64,000 bases of DNA from Bradyrhizobium sp. AZCC 1721 (GCF_036924715.1 NZ_JAZHSB010000001.1:2471001-2535000); one strand, 5' to 3'. Shown: positions 53,856 through 63,097, counted from the stretch's first letter. The notes: generated by a model from the letters alone, not told the origin. Program-made: numbers and translations.

Positions 53856-55031
53856 TTAAGGATTGGCTTCCTGGTTGGGAATGACAAAGGTCTGGCCGGG
53901 ATAGATCAGGTTGGGATTGCGGATTTGCTCTCGGTTGGCCTTGTAAATCGTCGCATAGCGCGTGCCCGCGCCGAGGGTGGCCTGGCTGATGCGCCACAGG
54001 CTGTCACCGCGCGATACCGTGGTGGTCGTGATCTTCGGCACCACGACGCTGGAGGAGTTCGTGCCGTCCGGCAGGGTGGCAGCCGTGGCATCCGCCACCT
54101 GAGACTTCGGCAGGGCGACGGAATCTGGTTTGGAAGGTGAGGCGCGCGGCAGTACCGACGCGGTAACCACCGGGTCGGGCGCGTTGAACGGCACCTCGGC
54201 GCGTCCACGCACCACGCCGGACTTCGAATCCACCTCGTCCAGCCTTACGCGATAGTTCCCGGGGCCGATTCCTTCATTGATCGTGACGGCAAAGCGTCCG
54301 TCCGCCGCCGCCGTTACCGACGCAATAAAGCTGTCGTTGAGATAGAGCCGCACCGGAGCGCCTGAGCGTGCGCGGCCGCTCACATGGAATTTGCCGCCGG
54401 CCTCGATCTCGACCGCCTCCACAACCACCGCAGCGGTTTCCGGCTTCGCCTGGGCCGGCTGTGACATCACGACGGTAGGCTTGTTTGGCGTCATCAGGGC
54501 CACGACCGGCCGTTCCTTCAGGTTCGGCTCAAGCGCCACCGTCACGCTCTGCTTGGACACGATCTCTCTGCCGTCGGGCTGCTTGGCGCGCAACGTCAGA
54601 TCGTAGGTGCCTGGCGGAAGCGGGCGCGGGATCATAACGAATTGTCCGGATTGATCCGCGACCGCGCGATCATGCAGTTCGCCATTGCGTAGCAGTTCCA
54701 CGGTGACGCCCGGCGCCGCGCGTCCCGCGATCACAGCTTCGCCGGTCGGCTCGACGCGTGCGACGTCGAACGCCGGTCCGCCATCGCCGCTCTCGGGCGC
54801 GGCGATCGATCCGGCGAGTGCGGCCGCCACGGCGTTTGCCTCCGCCTGCACGCTTGCGAGTGCCGGCCCCTTAATGCGCTCGTCAGTGGCCGGTTTTGGC
54901 GCGACGCTTGCAGCCTTATCAGCAGTCGGCTCGCGCCCAATGTACTGCATGGCGACGATCGTTCCGATGCCAGTCGCCGCAACAAGCCCTATCAGGGGCA
55001 CGACCAACCGGTTCATTGATGTCTTGATCAT
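53856..55031 (-). CDS. LysM domain protein with Ig-like repeats, membrane-anchored
   Basis: A 391-residue protein. One membrane segment near the N-terminus (VVPLIGLVAATGIGTIVAM) is followed by a Pro/Ala/Lys-rich stretch. Two or more beta-rich modules (PTGEAVIAGRAAPGVTVELL and GKFHVSGRARSGAPVRLYLN) each resemble bacterial Ig-like repeats. The C-terminal LysM is VSRGDSLWRISQATLGAGTR...YPGQTFVIP. LysM binds peptidoglycan, so this is a periplasmic, wall-binding protein. The role in cell envelope structure or as a moonlighting binding protein is unknown. Confidence 0.88.
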   Translation of the reverse strand: MIKTSMNRLVVPLIGLVAATGIGTIVAMQYIGREPTADKAASVAPKPATDERIKGPALASVQAEANAVAAALAGSIAAPESGDGGPAFDVARVEPTGEAVIAGRAAPGVTVELLRNGELHDRAVADQSGQFVMIPRPLPPGTYDLTLRAKQPDGREIVSKQSVTVALEPNLKERPVVALMTPNKPTVVMSQPAQAKPETAAVVVEAVEIEAGGKFHVSGRARSGAPVRLYLNDSFIASVTAAADGRFAVTINEGIGPGNYRVRLDEVDSKSGVVRGRAEVPFNAPDPVVTASVLPRASPSKPDSVALPKSQVADATAATLPDGTNSSSVVVPKITTTTVSRGDSLWRISQATLGAGTRYATIYKANREQIRNPNLIYPGQTFVIPNQEANP

Positions 55032-55178
55032 GGTCTTTAGCCCGTCGGCCGGAAGGTCGGCCCGCCACCACTATACAGATATTTCGGCCGGAATGGGTAC
55101 TCAAGCCGAGAGATAACCCGCAGGCACAGAAGGGTTAAGCCGTCTAGGGCAGGCCGGCCAGGCTGGAACCCTGATCCC

Positions 55179-55670
55179 TCAAAGCTGCGCGGTGAACCGC
55201 TTCGGCGGCAGGCCGCTGCAGCCGCCCGCCTGTTCGGCGTCGAGCACCAAGAGCGCGCCGGCCGCGTAGAGACGGCCGACGAAATCGGCGTCGTCGGACC
55301 GCGCGATGGTGACATAGTTGTTCGACGCAAGAATGCGGCCGTTGGCCTTGGTGATGGTGCAGAAGCTGCGCCAGAAACCGAAGATGTGGCCAAGATAGTT
55401 GAAACGGCTTTCGCTGGAGCGGTCGAGGAAACGGCCGAAATCCTCGAAGGAGTAGACGATGTACCATTCGGGGAACGTGAAGAACGTGTTGTTCAGCTTG
55501 CGCCGGTAGCCGGGCTCATCGATCGCGGGCAGGGTGACGGCCGGCGCAATCGAGGTCGATGTGCTGGCCGCGGGCCGGCACGTGCCCTCGATATAGGCCA
55601 GTGGCAAAAGCACCGTCAGCGCAATCAGGATCGCGACGACAGCCAGGATGCGCCGCGGCCACTTAAGCAT
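55179..55670 (-). CDS. Membrane-anchored protein of unknown function, possibly shortened
   Basis: A 163-residue protein with an N-terminal membrane segment (ILAVVAILIALTVLLPLAYI). The block NNTFFTFPEWYIVYSFEDFG continues to RFNYLGHIFGFWRSFCTI, and the end includes GRLYAAGALLVLDAEQAGGC. From memory, proteins with the first block are often much longer, and the second half reads like the end of a different small membrane protein. An internal deletion joining the two is possible near residue 107, but I cannot confirm it. It overlaps the upstream gene by eight bases and is the third gene of a hydrolase operon. Confidence 0.55.
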   Translation of the reverse strand: MLKWPRRILAVVAILIALTVLLPLAYIEGTCRPAASTSTSIAPAVTLPAIDEPGYRRKLNNTFFTFPEWYIVYSFEDFGRFLDRSSESRFNYLGHIFGFWRSFCTITKANGRILASNNYVTIARSDDADFVGRLYAAGALLVLDAEQAGGCSGLPPKRFTAQL

Positions 55671-56085
55671 GAACGGCGTTCCGCGTCCGCGGCGCGAGCA
55701 GATAGCCGATCAGGATGGCCATGCCACCGAGGCCGAGATGCGGCGCGTTGGCGAAAAACCGCGTCGAGAGCGGCAGGTTGAGGACGCCGTTGATCAGGAT
55801 GCCGAAGTCGAGATAGCCGCTGCCGGTGAGCAGGCCGAGTACGCCATCGGCAAAATAAAACACGCCGAACAATTGAAAAAACAATTCCGAGGCGCGGCGC
55901 GAGGTCATCGCCGCAATTGCGGCCCATAGCGCCGACACCAGATGCAGCCCATCGGCATACCAGGTGCGGCGAAACAGGCCGAAGATCATGTCATTGGCAT
56001 CGATGAACGCCGGGATGTAGCCGGTGAGGATGACGAAGCCGAGCAGGGCGGCGTAGCCCCAGGCGCACGATCTAATGATGTCCAT
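55663..56085 (-). CDS. Four-helix membrane protein of unknown function
   Basis: A 140-residue protein with four hydrophobic segments: GYAALLGFVILTGYIPAF, LHLVSALWAAIAAM, FQLFGVFYFADGVLGLLTG and GLGGMAILIGYLLAP. It resembles small DUF-type membrane proteins of unknown role. It lies 33 bases after the alpha/beta hydrolase gene and overlaps the next gene, so it belongs to a three-gene operon. Confidence 0.65.
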   Translation of the reverse strand: MDIIRSCAWGYAALLGFVILTGYIPAFIDANDMIFGLFRRTWYADGLHLVSALWAAIAAMTSRRASELFFQLFGVFYFADGVLGLLTGSGYLDFGILINGVLNLPLSTRFFANAPHLGLGGMAILIGYLLAPRTRNAVHA

Positions 56086-56118
56086 GATGTCTCCGGCCGG
56101 TTCGAATCTCGGTCCAGT

Positions 56119-57114
56119 CTAGAGTTTTCCAATCGTCTTGAGCAGGGCGTCGTTGAACAGGCCGGGGTCCTCGATTTGCGGAATGTGACCGAGCCCCGGC
56201 AGCAACGTCAGGTCCGTATCTGATGGCAGCAGCGTTCGCAGATCGTGGGCCTGCTCGACCGGGGTGATGGTGTCCTTGTCGCCCCACAGGATCGCGACGG
56301 GGACTTCCAGCTTCGCATACGCATTGCGGTCCGCGCTCGCGGCGTTGGTGTCGGAGCCGAGGAAATAATATAGCCAGTCGGCGATATCGCTCGTGCTGTC
56401 GCGCTGCGCCAGCGGCCGTTGCAGGATCGCGACATATTCCGGCAGCGCGCGCTCCTTCTTTGCGATCATCGATTGGAGCAGCATTTGCGTCGCGATCGGA
56501 TTGGTGATGGTCAGCGACACCAGGATTTCGCGGATCCATTGCGGCTGGATCACCCAGGGCGCCGCCGATGGCGCTGCTGTCAATCCGAGCGCCGCATCGA
56601 CTAGCACCAGGGCCCGCGCCCGATCCGGATATCGCATCACGAGTTCGGTCGCCGCACCGGCACCGAACGAATGACCGACGATGATGGCGGGCGGGGCCTC
56701 CAGCGTATCGAGCACGTCGTTGATCCGGGAAGCCTGGTCCTGCCGCGTATAGCTGCCGGGACGATCCGAGAATCCAAACGGCGGCAGGTCAAGCGCGATC
56801 ACATGAAAGCCGGCCGCGGCCAGCACGTCGGTGGTATGCCGCCATAGCTCGCTCCACGCCGCCGTGCCGTGAAACAGGACCACCGGAATGCCATTCGCCG
56901 GACCCTTCTCCTGTACGAACACACCGCCCGAACGCGTCGGCACCAGATGGCCGGTCCCTGGCGCCAATTGGGCGCGCGTGCTGGTTTCGCGTATCGACGC
57001 CGCCATTCGAAATGAGGTGATCAGGAGGATTACCGACAGGAACAGGACCAGCAGGCCGTTGGCCGACCAGCGCAGGATGTTTGAAACCACAGGGCCTCGT
57101 AAATCGATCATCAA
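56119..57114 (-). CDS. Membrane-anchored alpha/beta hydrolase
   Basis: A 331-residue protein with an N-terminal membrane helix (LLVLFLSVILLITSFRM) and an alpha/beta hydrolase domain. The oxyanion-type block is VVLFHGTAAWSELWRH, the nucleophile serine is in IIVGHSFGAGAATEL (about residue 149), and the acid/base pair is near WGDKD (about 279-281) and LGHIPQIE (about 310). Family members hydrolyse esters, epoxides or haloalkanes; the substrate is unknown. It heads the operon with the two membrane proteins that follow. The start ATG 57114 is followed directly by a second ATG. Confidence 0.88.
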   Translation of the reverse strand: MMIDLRGPVVSNILRWSANGLLVLFLSVILLITSFRMAASIRETSTRAQLAPGTGHLVPTRSGGVFVQEKGPANGIPVVLFHGTAAWSELWRHTTDVLAAAGFHVIALDLPPFGFSDRPGSYTRQDQASRINDVLDTLEAPPAIIVGHSFGAGAATELVMRYPDRARALVLVDAALGLTAAPSAAPWVIQPQWIREILVSLTITNPIATQMLLQSMIAKKERALPEYVAILQRPLAQRDSTSDIADWLYYFLGSDTNAASADRNAYAKLEVPVAILWGDKDTITPVEQAHDLRTLLPSDTDLTLLPGLGHIPQIEDPGLFNDALLKTIGKL

Positions 57115-57271
57115 AAGGGGGGCGGGAACGGACCCGAGTTTTAGGGCAAGGCGAGTTGCTGGCGACTGAAAATACCGGACATGATCAGCGTCCGGTTAAT
57201 TGCATGATAGGCGAGAAGATCTGGCACGACCGTGGGGGAGGTAGCCACAGCATTTCTTGTAGTCGGTCTTT

Positions 57272-57460
57272 CTTACCCTCCCCTGAAGGGCAGGGTCGGC
57301 TCGCATTGAGCGCAGCGAAATGCGAGATGGGGTGGGGTGATCTCTCCACTCGGGCACTGTTGGATGTGGAGAGACCGTCACCCCGCCCCGCCGCTCAATT
57401 CATGAGCGTCGACCCACGAGCGAGCTTCGCTCGTCTCGGACCCCTCCAGGGGAGGGCAAG
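57272..57460. repeat. Large palindromic intergenic element
   Basis: CTTACCCTCCCCTGAAGGG at 57272 and CCCCTCCAGGGGAGGGCAAG at 57441-57460 are inverted ends. The inner block GAGCGAGCTTCGCTCGTCTC matches the core of the elements inside imuB and dnaE2. This relative is intergenic and lies between the TolC-family and hydrolase genes. The rest of the gap 57115-57472 has no gene. Confidence 0.8.
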
Positions 57461-57472
57461 TTACGGTACAAC

Positions 57473-58888
57473 CTACTGACCGGACGGCGTCCGCAGGCCG
57501 TGCCAGGCGTCGCGCACCTGGTGATAGTGCACTTCCGGCAGGTAGTCCGGCGTGTTGAGGCCGAGATTCTTGACGTCGAGCCGGCCGATTGCGCTCAGCA
57601 ACGTATAGGAGGCGATGACGCGGTCGCGCTGCGCGCCGATCAGCCGCGCCTTGGCCAGGATCAGGTCCTGCTGCGCGTTCAGCACGTCGACCGTAGTTCG
57701 CTGGCCGCCCGCCGCCTCTCGCTGTACGCCCTGCAGCGCGACGGTGGCAGCGCGCACTTCAGCTTCGGATGCCGTGACCGCAATCTTGGCACCTTCATTG
57801 GCGACCCAGGCGCCGACCGCGGCGGTGCGGGCCTGATTGCGGACCTGGTCCAGCACCTGCCGGCTTTGGGCTGCGATTTCCTTGGCTTGTCGGGTCTGCG
57901 AGGCGGCCATGCCGCCATCATAGATCGGCTGCGTGAGCTGGCCGGTCACGGAAGCCTGGTCGGTCCCCAGGGTGCCGAGCGTGGGGTCCGACTGCTTGCT
58001 ACGGCTGGCGCTGCCTTGCAGCGTGATCGTCGGCATCAGGCTGCCTTCGGCGACGCGGATGGAAGTCGTGGCGACGTCGAAATCGAAGCTTGCCGCCATC
58101 ACGGCGGGATGCCCGCGGAAGGCCTGCCCGGTGGCATCATCGCGGCTGCGCGGCAGCAGGCGGTCGACGGTGTCAGCGGGGCGGAGCAGGTTGGGCGCGT
58201 TGCCGATGACCTGGAGATAAGTCGCTTGGCTGACAGCCAGATTGACCTCAGCGGCATTCAAATCGGCGCGGCCCCGGCTCAGACGCGCCTCGGCCTGCGC
58301 AGCGTCGGTGGGCGTGACGTCGCCGGCATTCAGACGCTTCTGGGTGATGCCGAGCGTTTCCTGCAGAAACGCCACGTTGGCGCGCTGGGCTTCGACCAGC
58401 GATTGGTTGGCGAGAACGTTGGTGTAGACCGTGACCGCATCCAGCAGCACGCCCTGACCGACATTGCGCAGCGCCTCGCGACCCGCCTGCACCTGCAATT
58501 CCGCCACGCGTACACTGTTGGCGGTCCTGAAGCCGTTGAACAACGTCTGGGACACGGTCACGCCGATGGTCCAGGGCTTCAGGTTCGCCGACTGGACGGT
58601 GTTGTCGGGCAGCAGGTTGCGCACCGCCTGAAAGCCGGCGGAGAGAGTAGCGACGATCTGCGGCCGATAACCCGAAAGCGCTTGCGGCACGTTCTCGTCG
58701 GTGGCGCGCTGGCGGGCGCGTTCGGCATTGAGCGCGGGATTGGTCTGGTAGGCCTTGGCCAGCGCCTCGGGGAGGCTTTCACCACGCGCGGCTGGCGCGG
58801 CAAGCGCGAAGCAAGCCACAACAAGGCAAATGCCCGATCGAAGCAACCGTCTTTCAACGTAGCCAACCCTAGCGGCGCGCCTGGTCAT
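57473..58888 (-). CDS. TolC family outer membrane protein
   Basis: A 471-residue outer-membrane channel. A signal peptide (residues ~15-36, cleavage after ARG-E) is followed by ESLPEALAKAYQTNPALNAERA, the standard opening of TolC-type type I secretion proteins. It continues with TQTLFNGFRTANSV-like SQTLFNGFRTANSVRVAE, DAVTVYTNVLANQSLVEA, VTPTDAAQAEARLSRGRADL and the second repeat QPIYDGGMAASQTRQAKEI. The ending AAGGQRTTVDVLNAQQDLILAKARLIGAQRDRVIASYTLL is typical. It would serve as the exit duct for type I secretion or RND pumps. No inner-membrane partner is adjacent; the RND pair at 43272-47644 is unlinked. Confidence 0.92.
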   Translation of the reverse strand: MTRRAARVGYVERRLLRSGICLVVACFALAAPAARGESLPEALAKAYQTNPALNAERARQRATDENVPQALSGYRPQIVATLSAGFQAVRNLLPDNTVQSANLKPWTIGVTVSQTLFNGFRTANSVRVAELQVQAGREALRNVGQGVLLDAVTVYTNVLANQSLVEAQRANVAFLQETLGITQKRLNAGDVTPTDAAQAEARLSRGRADLNAAEVNLAVSQATYLQVIGNAPNLLRPADTVDRLLPRSRDDATGQAFRGHPAVMAASFDFDVATTSIRVAEGSLMPTITLQGSASRSKQSDPTLGTLGTDQASVTGQLTQPIYDGGMAASQTRQAKEIAAQSRQVLDQVRNQARTAAVGAWVANEGAKIAVTASEAEVRAATVALQGVQREAAGGQRTTVDVLNAQQDLILAKARLIGAQRDRVIASYTLLSAIGRLDVKNLGLNTPDYLPEVHYHQVRDAWHGLRTPSGQ

Positions 58889-58917
58889 TTGATTCCGTAG
58901 TCAACACAAGAACGTGA

Positions 58918-58960
58918 GCATGATCCGGAATGCCGGTTACCCGTCATGTCCGGATCATGC
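58918..58960. repeat. Perfect inverted repeat upstream of the TolC-family gene
   Basis: GCATGATCCGGA (58918-58929) and TCCGGATCATGC (58949-58960) are exact complements separated by 19 bases. This resembles a dispersed rhizobial element with GATC..CATGC ends. It lies in the gap between the divergent TolC-family gene and the acetyl-CoA hydrolase gene, so a regulatory role is also possible. The remaining ~220 bases before 59182 show nothing clear. Confidence 0.65.
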
Positions 58961-59181
58961 ACTGTCCGTCCGCCCCCGCCGACATCCTCGGTTCGTCTAC
59001 CTGTTTAGGGGGCACCATGGCCACAGGCAAACTGCCGCGCGACATCAGTACATTAATTCGGTGAAATCCGTGCTTGGCTGTTGCCCGTTCGTCACAGACG
59101 AATCTCCGGTGAAGATAGGCTATAGCTCTGGCGTCCGATTCCAGGACGGCTGCCTGCCAGCTACGCCCAGGTTCGCATTCG

Positions 59182-61080
59182 ATGCCAAAGCTGTTTTCCG
59201 ATCCCGAAGCGATCGCGGAGGATATCATCCGCGATGTCGGAACCAATCTCGTGGTTGGATTGCCGCTCGGGCTCGGCAAGGCGAACCACGTCGTCAACGC
59301 TCTGTATGCACGCGCACTGGCCGACCGTTCGATCAAGCTGACGTTATTTTCGGCACTGACGCTGGAAAAGCCGCGGCCCTCGAGCCTGCTCGAACAACGT
59401 TTCATCAGCCCGGTGATCGATCGCCTGTTTGGTGGTTATCCTGACCTCGCCTATGCGAATGCACTGCATGCCGGAGAACTGCCGCCCAACGTCAAGGTGA
59501 TCGAGTTTTTCTTCCTGGCCGGCAAATGGCTGCACGTGCCGTTCGCGCAGCAGCATTACATCTCCGCGAACTATACCCATGCTGCATCGTATTTGCTGGC
59601 GCGCGGGCTCAATGTCGTCACGCCATTGGTGGCCAAGCGCGTCGTCGATGGCGCGACGCGTTACAGCCTGAGCTGCAACACCGACACAGCGCTTGATCTG
59701 CTGCGCGCCCGCGCCGAGGGGCGCGCTTCGTTCAAAGTGTTCGCGCAAGTCAATTCAGAACTGCCGTTCATGCCGGGTGCGGGCGATCTGCCAGGGGAAG
59801 AATTTTCCGCCGTGCTCGACAGCCCCGCGACGGATTTCCCGCTGTTCGCCCCGCCGGCCGAGCCGGTCAGCGACACCAAATACGCGATCGGGCTTCACGC
59901 CACTAGTCTCGTACCCGATGGCGGCACACTGCAGATCGGCATCGGGCAAGTCGGCGATGCGCTTGCGCGGGGGCTGATCGTCCGTCATCGGGACAGTGCG
60001 CAGTTCCGCGCCATCATGAAGCGGCTCGCGCCCGGCGTGGAGCCGATGGAGAGCGCGCCGTTCGCAAAGGGGCTGTATGGGGTCAGCGAAATGCTGATCG
60101 AGGCATTTCTCAGCCTGATCGAGGCTGATATTCTCAAGCGCGAGGTCGACGGCGTCGTGCTGCACGGCGCATTTTTCCTCGGGCCGAAATCGTTCTATCG
60201 CGCGTTGCGCGAGATGCCGCCCGAGCAACTCGCGCGCGTCCAGATGATGCCGGTATCGTTCACCAACGAGCTCTATGGCGACGAGGACGCCAAGCGCCGC
60301 GCGCGCATCGATGCCCGCTTCGTCAACAACGCGATGATGGCGACGCTGATGGGGGCGGCAGTCTCCGACGGTCTCGACAATGGCCAGGTCGTCAGCGGCG
60401 TCGGCGGCCAGTACAATTTCGTCGCGCAGGCGTTCGCGCTTCAAGGCGCACGCTCGGTCCTCACGCTGGAAGCGACGCGGCAGGCGGGCAGGAGGACGCA
60501 CTCCAACATCCGCTGGAACTACGGTCACGAGACCATCCCGCGGCATCTGCGCGACGTGTTCGTCACCGAATACGGTGTTGCCGATGTCAGGGGCAAATCG
60601 GACGCCGAGACCATCGCGGCGATGCTCGCGGTGACGGATTCCCGTTTCCAGGATGAACTGGTGAAGATCGCCAAGGATGCCGGCAAGCTGCCGAAGGAGT
60701 TCGAAATTCCGCGCGCGCATCTCGAGAACTTTCCGGAGCGGATAGCGGATGCCTTGAAGCCTGCGCGCGAGGACGGACTGCTGCCGCCGTTTCCATTCGG
60801 TAGCGATTTTACTGAGGTCGAGCAGCGGCTGATACCGGCCTTGCAGTTGCTGCGGGAAGCGCAGCGGATGCCGCTGCTTCTACCCGGGTTGCTGTGGCAG
60901 GGGGTGACCCAGCCGCCGGATGCCTCGAACCGCGAATGCCTGGCGCGGTTAGGACTCGATCGCCCAACGACGTTTGCTGAACGGGGCTATCGCGCGCTGG
61001 TGAATGCGGCACTCGCGCGGAGTGGTACTATAACGAACGTCGTCCCTGCGAACGCAGGGACCCATAACCACAGGGCGTAG
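59182..61080 (+). CDS. Acetyl-CoA hydrolase/transferase family protein
   Basis: A 632-residue protein of the class I CoA-transferase-related hydrolase/transferase group. Typical parts include VVGLPLGLGKANHVVNALYARA, LQIGIGQVGDALA and, further on, SGVGGQYNFVAQAFAL and WNYGHETIPRHLRDVFVTEYGVADVRGKS. The catalytic Glu of CoA transferases should lie in the region HSNIRWNYGHET/ATEYG; VTEYGVADVRG is the clear match. The last 14 or so residues (TNVVPANAGTHNHRA) are encoded by a dispersed repeat that also provides the stop codon, so the native end is nearer residue 618. Family members move CoA between acyl groups such as acetate and succinate. Confidence 0.85.
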   Translation: MPKLFSDPEAIAEDIIRDVGTNLVVGLPLGLGKANHVVNALYARALADRSIKLTLFSALTLEKPRPSSLLEQRFISPVIDRLFGGYPDLAYANALHAGELPPNVKVIEFFFLAGKWLHVPFAQQHYISANYTHAASYLLARGLNVVTPLVAKRVVDGATRYSLSCNTDTALDLLRARAEGRASFKVFAQVNSELPFMPGAGDLPGEEFSAVLDSPATDFPLFAPPAEPVSDTKYAIGLHATSLVPDGGTLQIGIGQVGDALARGLIVRHRDSAQFRAIMKRLAPGVEPMESAPFAKGLYGVSEMLIEAFLSLIEADILKREVDGVVLHGAFFLGPKSFYRALREMPPEQLARVQMMPVSFTNELYGDEDAKRRARIDARFVNNAMMATLMGAAVSDGLDNGQVVSGVGGQYNFVAQAFALQGARSVLTLEATRQAGRRTHSNIRWNYGHETIPRHLRDVFVTEYGVADVRGKSDAETIAAMLAVTDSRFQDELVKIAKDAGKLPKEFEIPRAHLENFPERIADALKPAREDGLLPPFPFGSDFTEVEQRLIPALQLLREAQRMPLLLPGLLWQGVTQPPDASNRECLARLGLDRPTTFAERGYRALVNAALARSGTITNVVPANAGTHNHRA

Positions 61081-61160
61081 TTGCTTAGAGAAGATGTCTG
61101 CCCATCGTCGCTTCAACACGACGGCCGCGGCGTATCGGTCCCTGCGTTCGCAGGGACGAC
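61039..61160. repeat. REP-type inverted repeat overlapping a coding end
   Basis: GTCGTCCCTGCGAACGCAGG starts at 61039, and its inverted partner CCTGCGTTCGCAGGGACGAC ends at 61160. The left arm is translated as the tail of the acetyl-CoA hydrolase/transferase (VVPANAGTHNHRA), and the stop codon TAG at 61078 lies inside the unit. Related units are at 19748-19953. Confidence 0.85.
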
Positions 61161-61178
61161 TGCGGAGAGAGCTCGGCG

Positions 61179-61958
61179 TTACCTGTTCTTGTTCACCGGC
61201 TTGCGCTTCTCGATGAACGCCGCCATGCCTTCGGCGCGGTCTTCCAGCGCGAAGGTCGAGTGGAACAGGTTGCGCTCGACATTCATGCCCTCCGACAGCG
61301 GCGTCTCGAACGCGCGGTTGATGGCTTCCTTGGCCATCGCGGCCGCGGGCCGCGACATCGAGGCGATCTTTTCCGCGGCCGAGAGCGCTTCTTCCATCAG
61401 TTTGTCGGCCGGCACGACGCGGCTGACGAGGCCGGAACGCTCCGCTTCGGCCGCATCCATCATGCGTCCGGTGAGGCAGAGATCCATCGCCTTGGACTTG
61501 CCGATCGCGCGCGTCAGCCGCTGGGTGCCGCCGATACCGGGGATGGTGCCGAGCGTGATTTCGGGCTGGCCGAATTTGGCGGTATCGGCGGCGATGATGA
61601 TGTCGCACATCATGGCGAGCTCGCAGCCGCCGCCCAGCGCGTAGCCGCTGACGGCCGCAATCGTCGGTTTCCGGCAGGTGGCAACGCGGTCGCCGCCGAT
61701 GGCGGTGAAATCGCTGGAGAACATGTCGATGAAGCTTTTCGGCTGCATCTCCTTGATGTCGGCGCCGGCGGCGAACGCCTTTTCGCTGCCGGTGAGCAGG
61801 ATGCAGCCGATCTTGTCGTCGGCCTCAAGGTCGTCGACCGCGGCAGCGATTTCACGAAATACGCCGAACGACAGCGCGTTGAGCATTTTCGGCCGGTTCA
61901 GCGTAATGATGCCGACCGCGCCCTTGCTCTCGACAATGATGTTTTCGAACGTTGCCAT
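61179..61958 (-). CDS. Enoyl-CoA hydratase (crotonase family)
   Basis: A 259-residue crotonase. The CoA/oxyanion region [12 protein letters not shown] and the active-site helix [24 protein letters not shown] carry the first catalytic Glu. [26 protein letters not shown] carries the second, so both glutamates expected for a hydratase are present. The end [13 protein letters not shown] is standard. GGTGG is upstream of the ATG 61958. It hydrates 2-enoyl-CoA in beta-oxidation. It is a single gene, convergent with the acetyl-CoA hydrolase/transferase gene. Confidence 0.93.
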   Translation of the reverse strand: MATFENIIVESKGAVGIITLNRPKMLNALSFGVFREIAAAVDDLEADDKIGCILLTGSEKAFAAGADIKEMQPKSFIDMFSSDFTAIGGDRVATCRKPTIAAVSGYALGGGCELAMMCDIIIAADTAKFGQPEITLGTIPGIGGTQRLTRAIGKSKAMDLCLTGRMMDAAEAERSGLVSRVVPADKLMEEALSAAEKIASMSRPAAAMAKEAINRAFETPLSEGMNVERNLFHSTFALEDRAEGMAAFIEKRKPVNKNR

Positions 61959-62071
61959 GATCCACCCCGGGGTAGTCCTTTTCGCGGGCAATGTGCCCGC
62001 TGCCGGGGTGGGCTTCAAGTGGGCTGGAACGGATCCCGGATGCGGGGGCGCCGCGTCCGGTATGCCGACAG

Positions 62072-62749
62072 CTACGCCATGAACATACGCGCGGCCGAGG
62101 CCATCGTCAGCAGGGCGCCGAAGGCGATGAAGATCTTTCCGATCAGCGAGGTCTTGTCCAGGGTGGAACTCTCGTTGTTGACGGCTTGATCGGAGGCTTC
62201 CGATGCAGGTTTGGTCGAGGCCATCGCGACCGTCTGCGTGGCGGAGTCCTCGGGCAGGGTCGCCTGCAGCGCACGATCGACATCGTTGAGCTGGTCGGAG
62301 GCAACTACGGTAGCATCGGCCGGCGCCTCGGCGTCAGCCGGCTTGTCCGTCGCAGCTTGCAGGACGGTGTTGGCCTTCTCGGACATCGCCGCCGACATCC
62401 CCTTGGCGCTGTCGGCCGGCGCATCGGCTGCCGTCATTTGTGCGTTGGCGTTTGCGAGCCATTCAGGCATCCCGGGCGGAGTGCCGCCGCTCGCATCGGC
62501 GACCTGCTTTTCCTCAGGCTGCTTGTCCTCGACGGGTTTCGATGCCGCACGCGTGGATTTGCGATGGGCGGAGCGCTTCTTCAGGGAACGCGAACCCTGC
62601 TTGGCGGACTTCTCGGACGTCGCGCTTTCCGGTTTCGACACCGCGGCGTCGTCGGCGGGGGCCGCCGTCGCCGGCGATGGTGCTGCGAAACCCAACAAAA
62701 GCCCTGCCGCAAGAATGAAGGCCGACCCCGCGCTGGCTCGGATCGTCAT
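62072..62749 (-). CDS. Secreted or membrane-anchored hypothetical protein
   Basis: A 225-residue protein with an N-terminal signal ([19 protein letters not shown]) and a C-terminal membrane segment ([23 protein letters not shown]), with a long Ala/Lys/Ser/Asp-rich linker of low complexity between. This looks like an envelope-spanning linker or anchor. GGGGAGA precedes the start at 62749. No family is recognised. Confidence 0.55.
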   Translation of the reverse strand: MTIRASAGSAFILAAGLLLGFAAPSPATAAPADDAAVSKPESATSEKSAKQGSRSLKKRSAHRKSTRAASKPVEDKQPEEKQVADASGGTPPGMPEWLANANAQMTAADAPADSAKGMSAAMSEKANTVLQAATDKPADAEAPADATVVASDQLNDVDRALQATLPEDSATQTVAMASTKPASEASDQAVNNESSTLDKTSLIGKIFIAFGALLTMASAARMFMA

Positions 62750-63023
62750 GTGGAATCTCCCCATTGGCCGCCGCCCGGCGGCGAAATGAGACCCCCCAGG
62801 TGTCCACAGCACGGCGGAAAATAGGAATCTTCGGGCAACACCGGGCAAAAGCTGGGCAATGTCAGTCAGCCGACGTACTGGCGGGCATTTTGCCGACCGG
62901 AATTAGCAAGCTACGCCGGATGCGAGCCTGCGCAATCGATGTTATGAGCCTGCCATCGCGCAGCCGGTTGTCTCCCGATTCCTTTGGATAGGGAGCCAGC
63001 CCAAGCTGCCGACGGGGCCTTTG

Positions 63024-63039
63024 ATCACGAGTTCGTGAT
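63024..63039. promoter_or_regulatory. Palindromic operator-like site upstream of the ECF sigma gene
   Basis: ATCACGA-GT-TCGTGAT is a perfect inverted repeat of 7-base arms. It sits 15 bases upstream of the candidate ECF promoter at 63054. It could bind a dimeric regulator. The gap 62750-63097 otherwise holds only that promoter and no gene. Confidence 0.4.
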
Positions 63040-63053
63040 TGGATTGTCCTGAC

Positions 63054-63078
63054 GTAACAAATTGAAAGATCGAGCGAA
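63054..63078 (+). promoter_or_regulatory. Candidate autoregulated ECF sigma promoter
   Basis: GTAACA at 63054-63059 and CGAA at 63075-63078, 15 bases apart, resemble the GTAACC-N16-CGAA type promoter that I recall for Caulobacter SigF. The gene at 63098 encodes a sigma factor of that kind of pairing, so this may be an autoregulatory promoter with a very short leader. Confidence 0.5.
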
Positions 63079-63097
63079 TTGCAGGGTAGGAGCGCGG

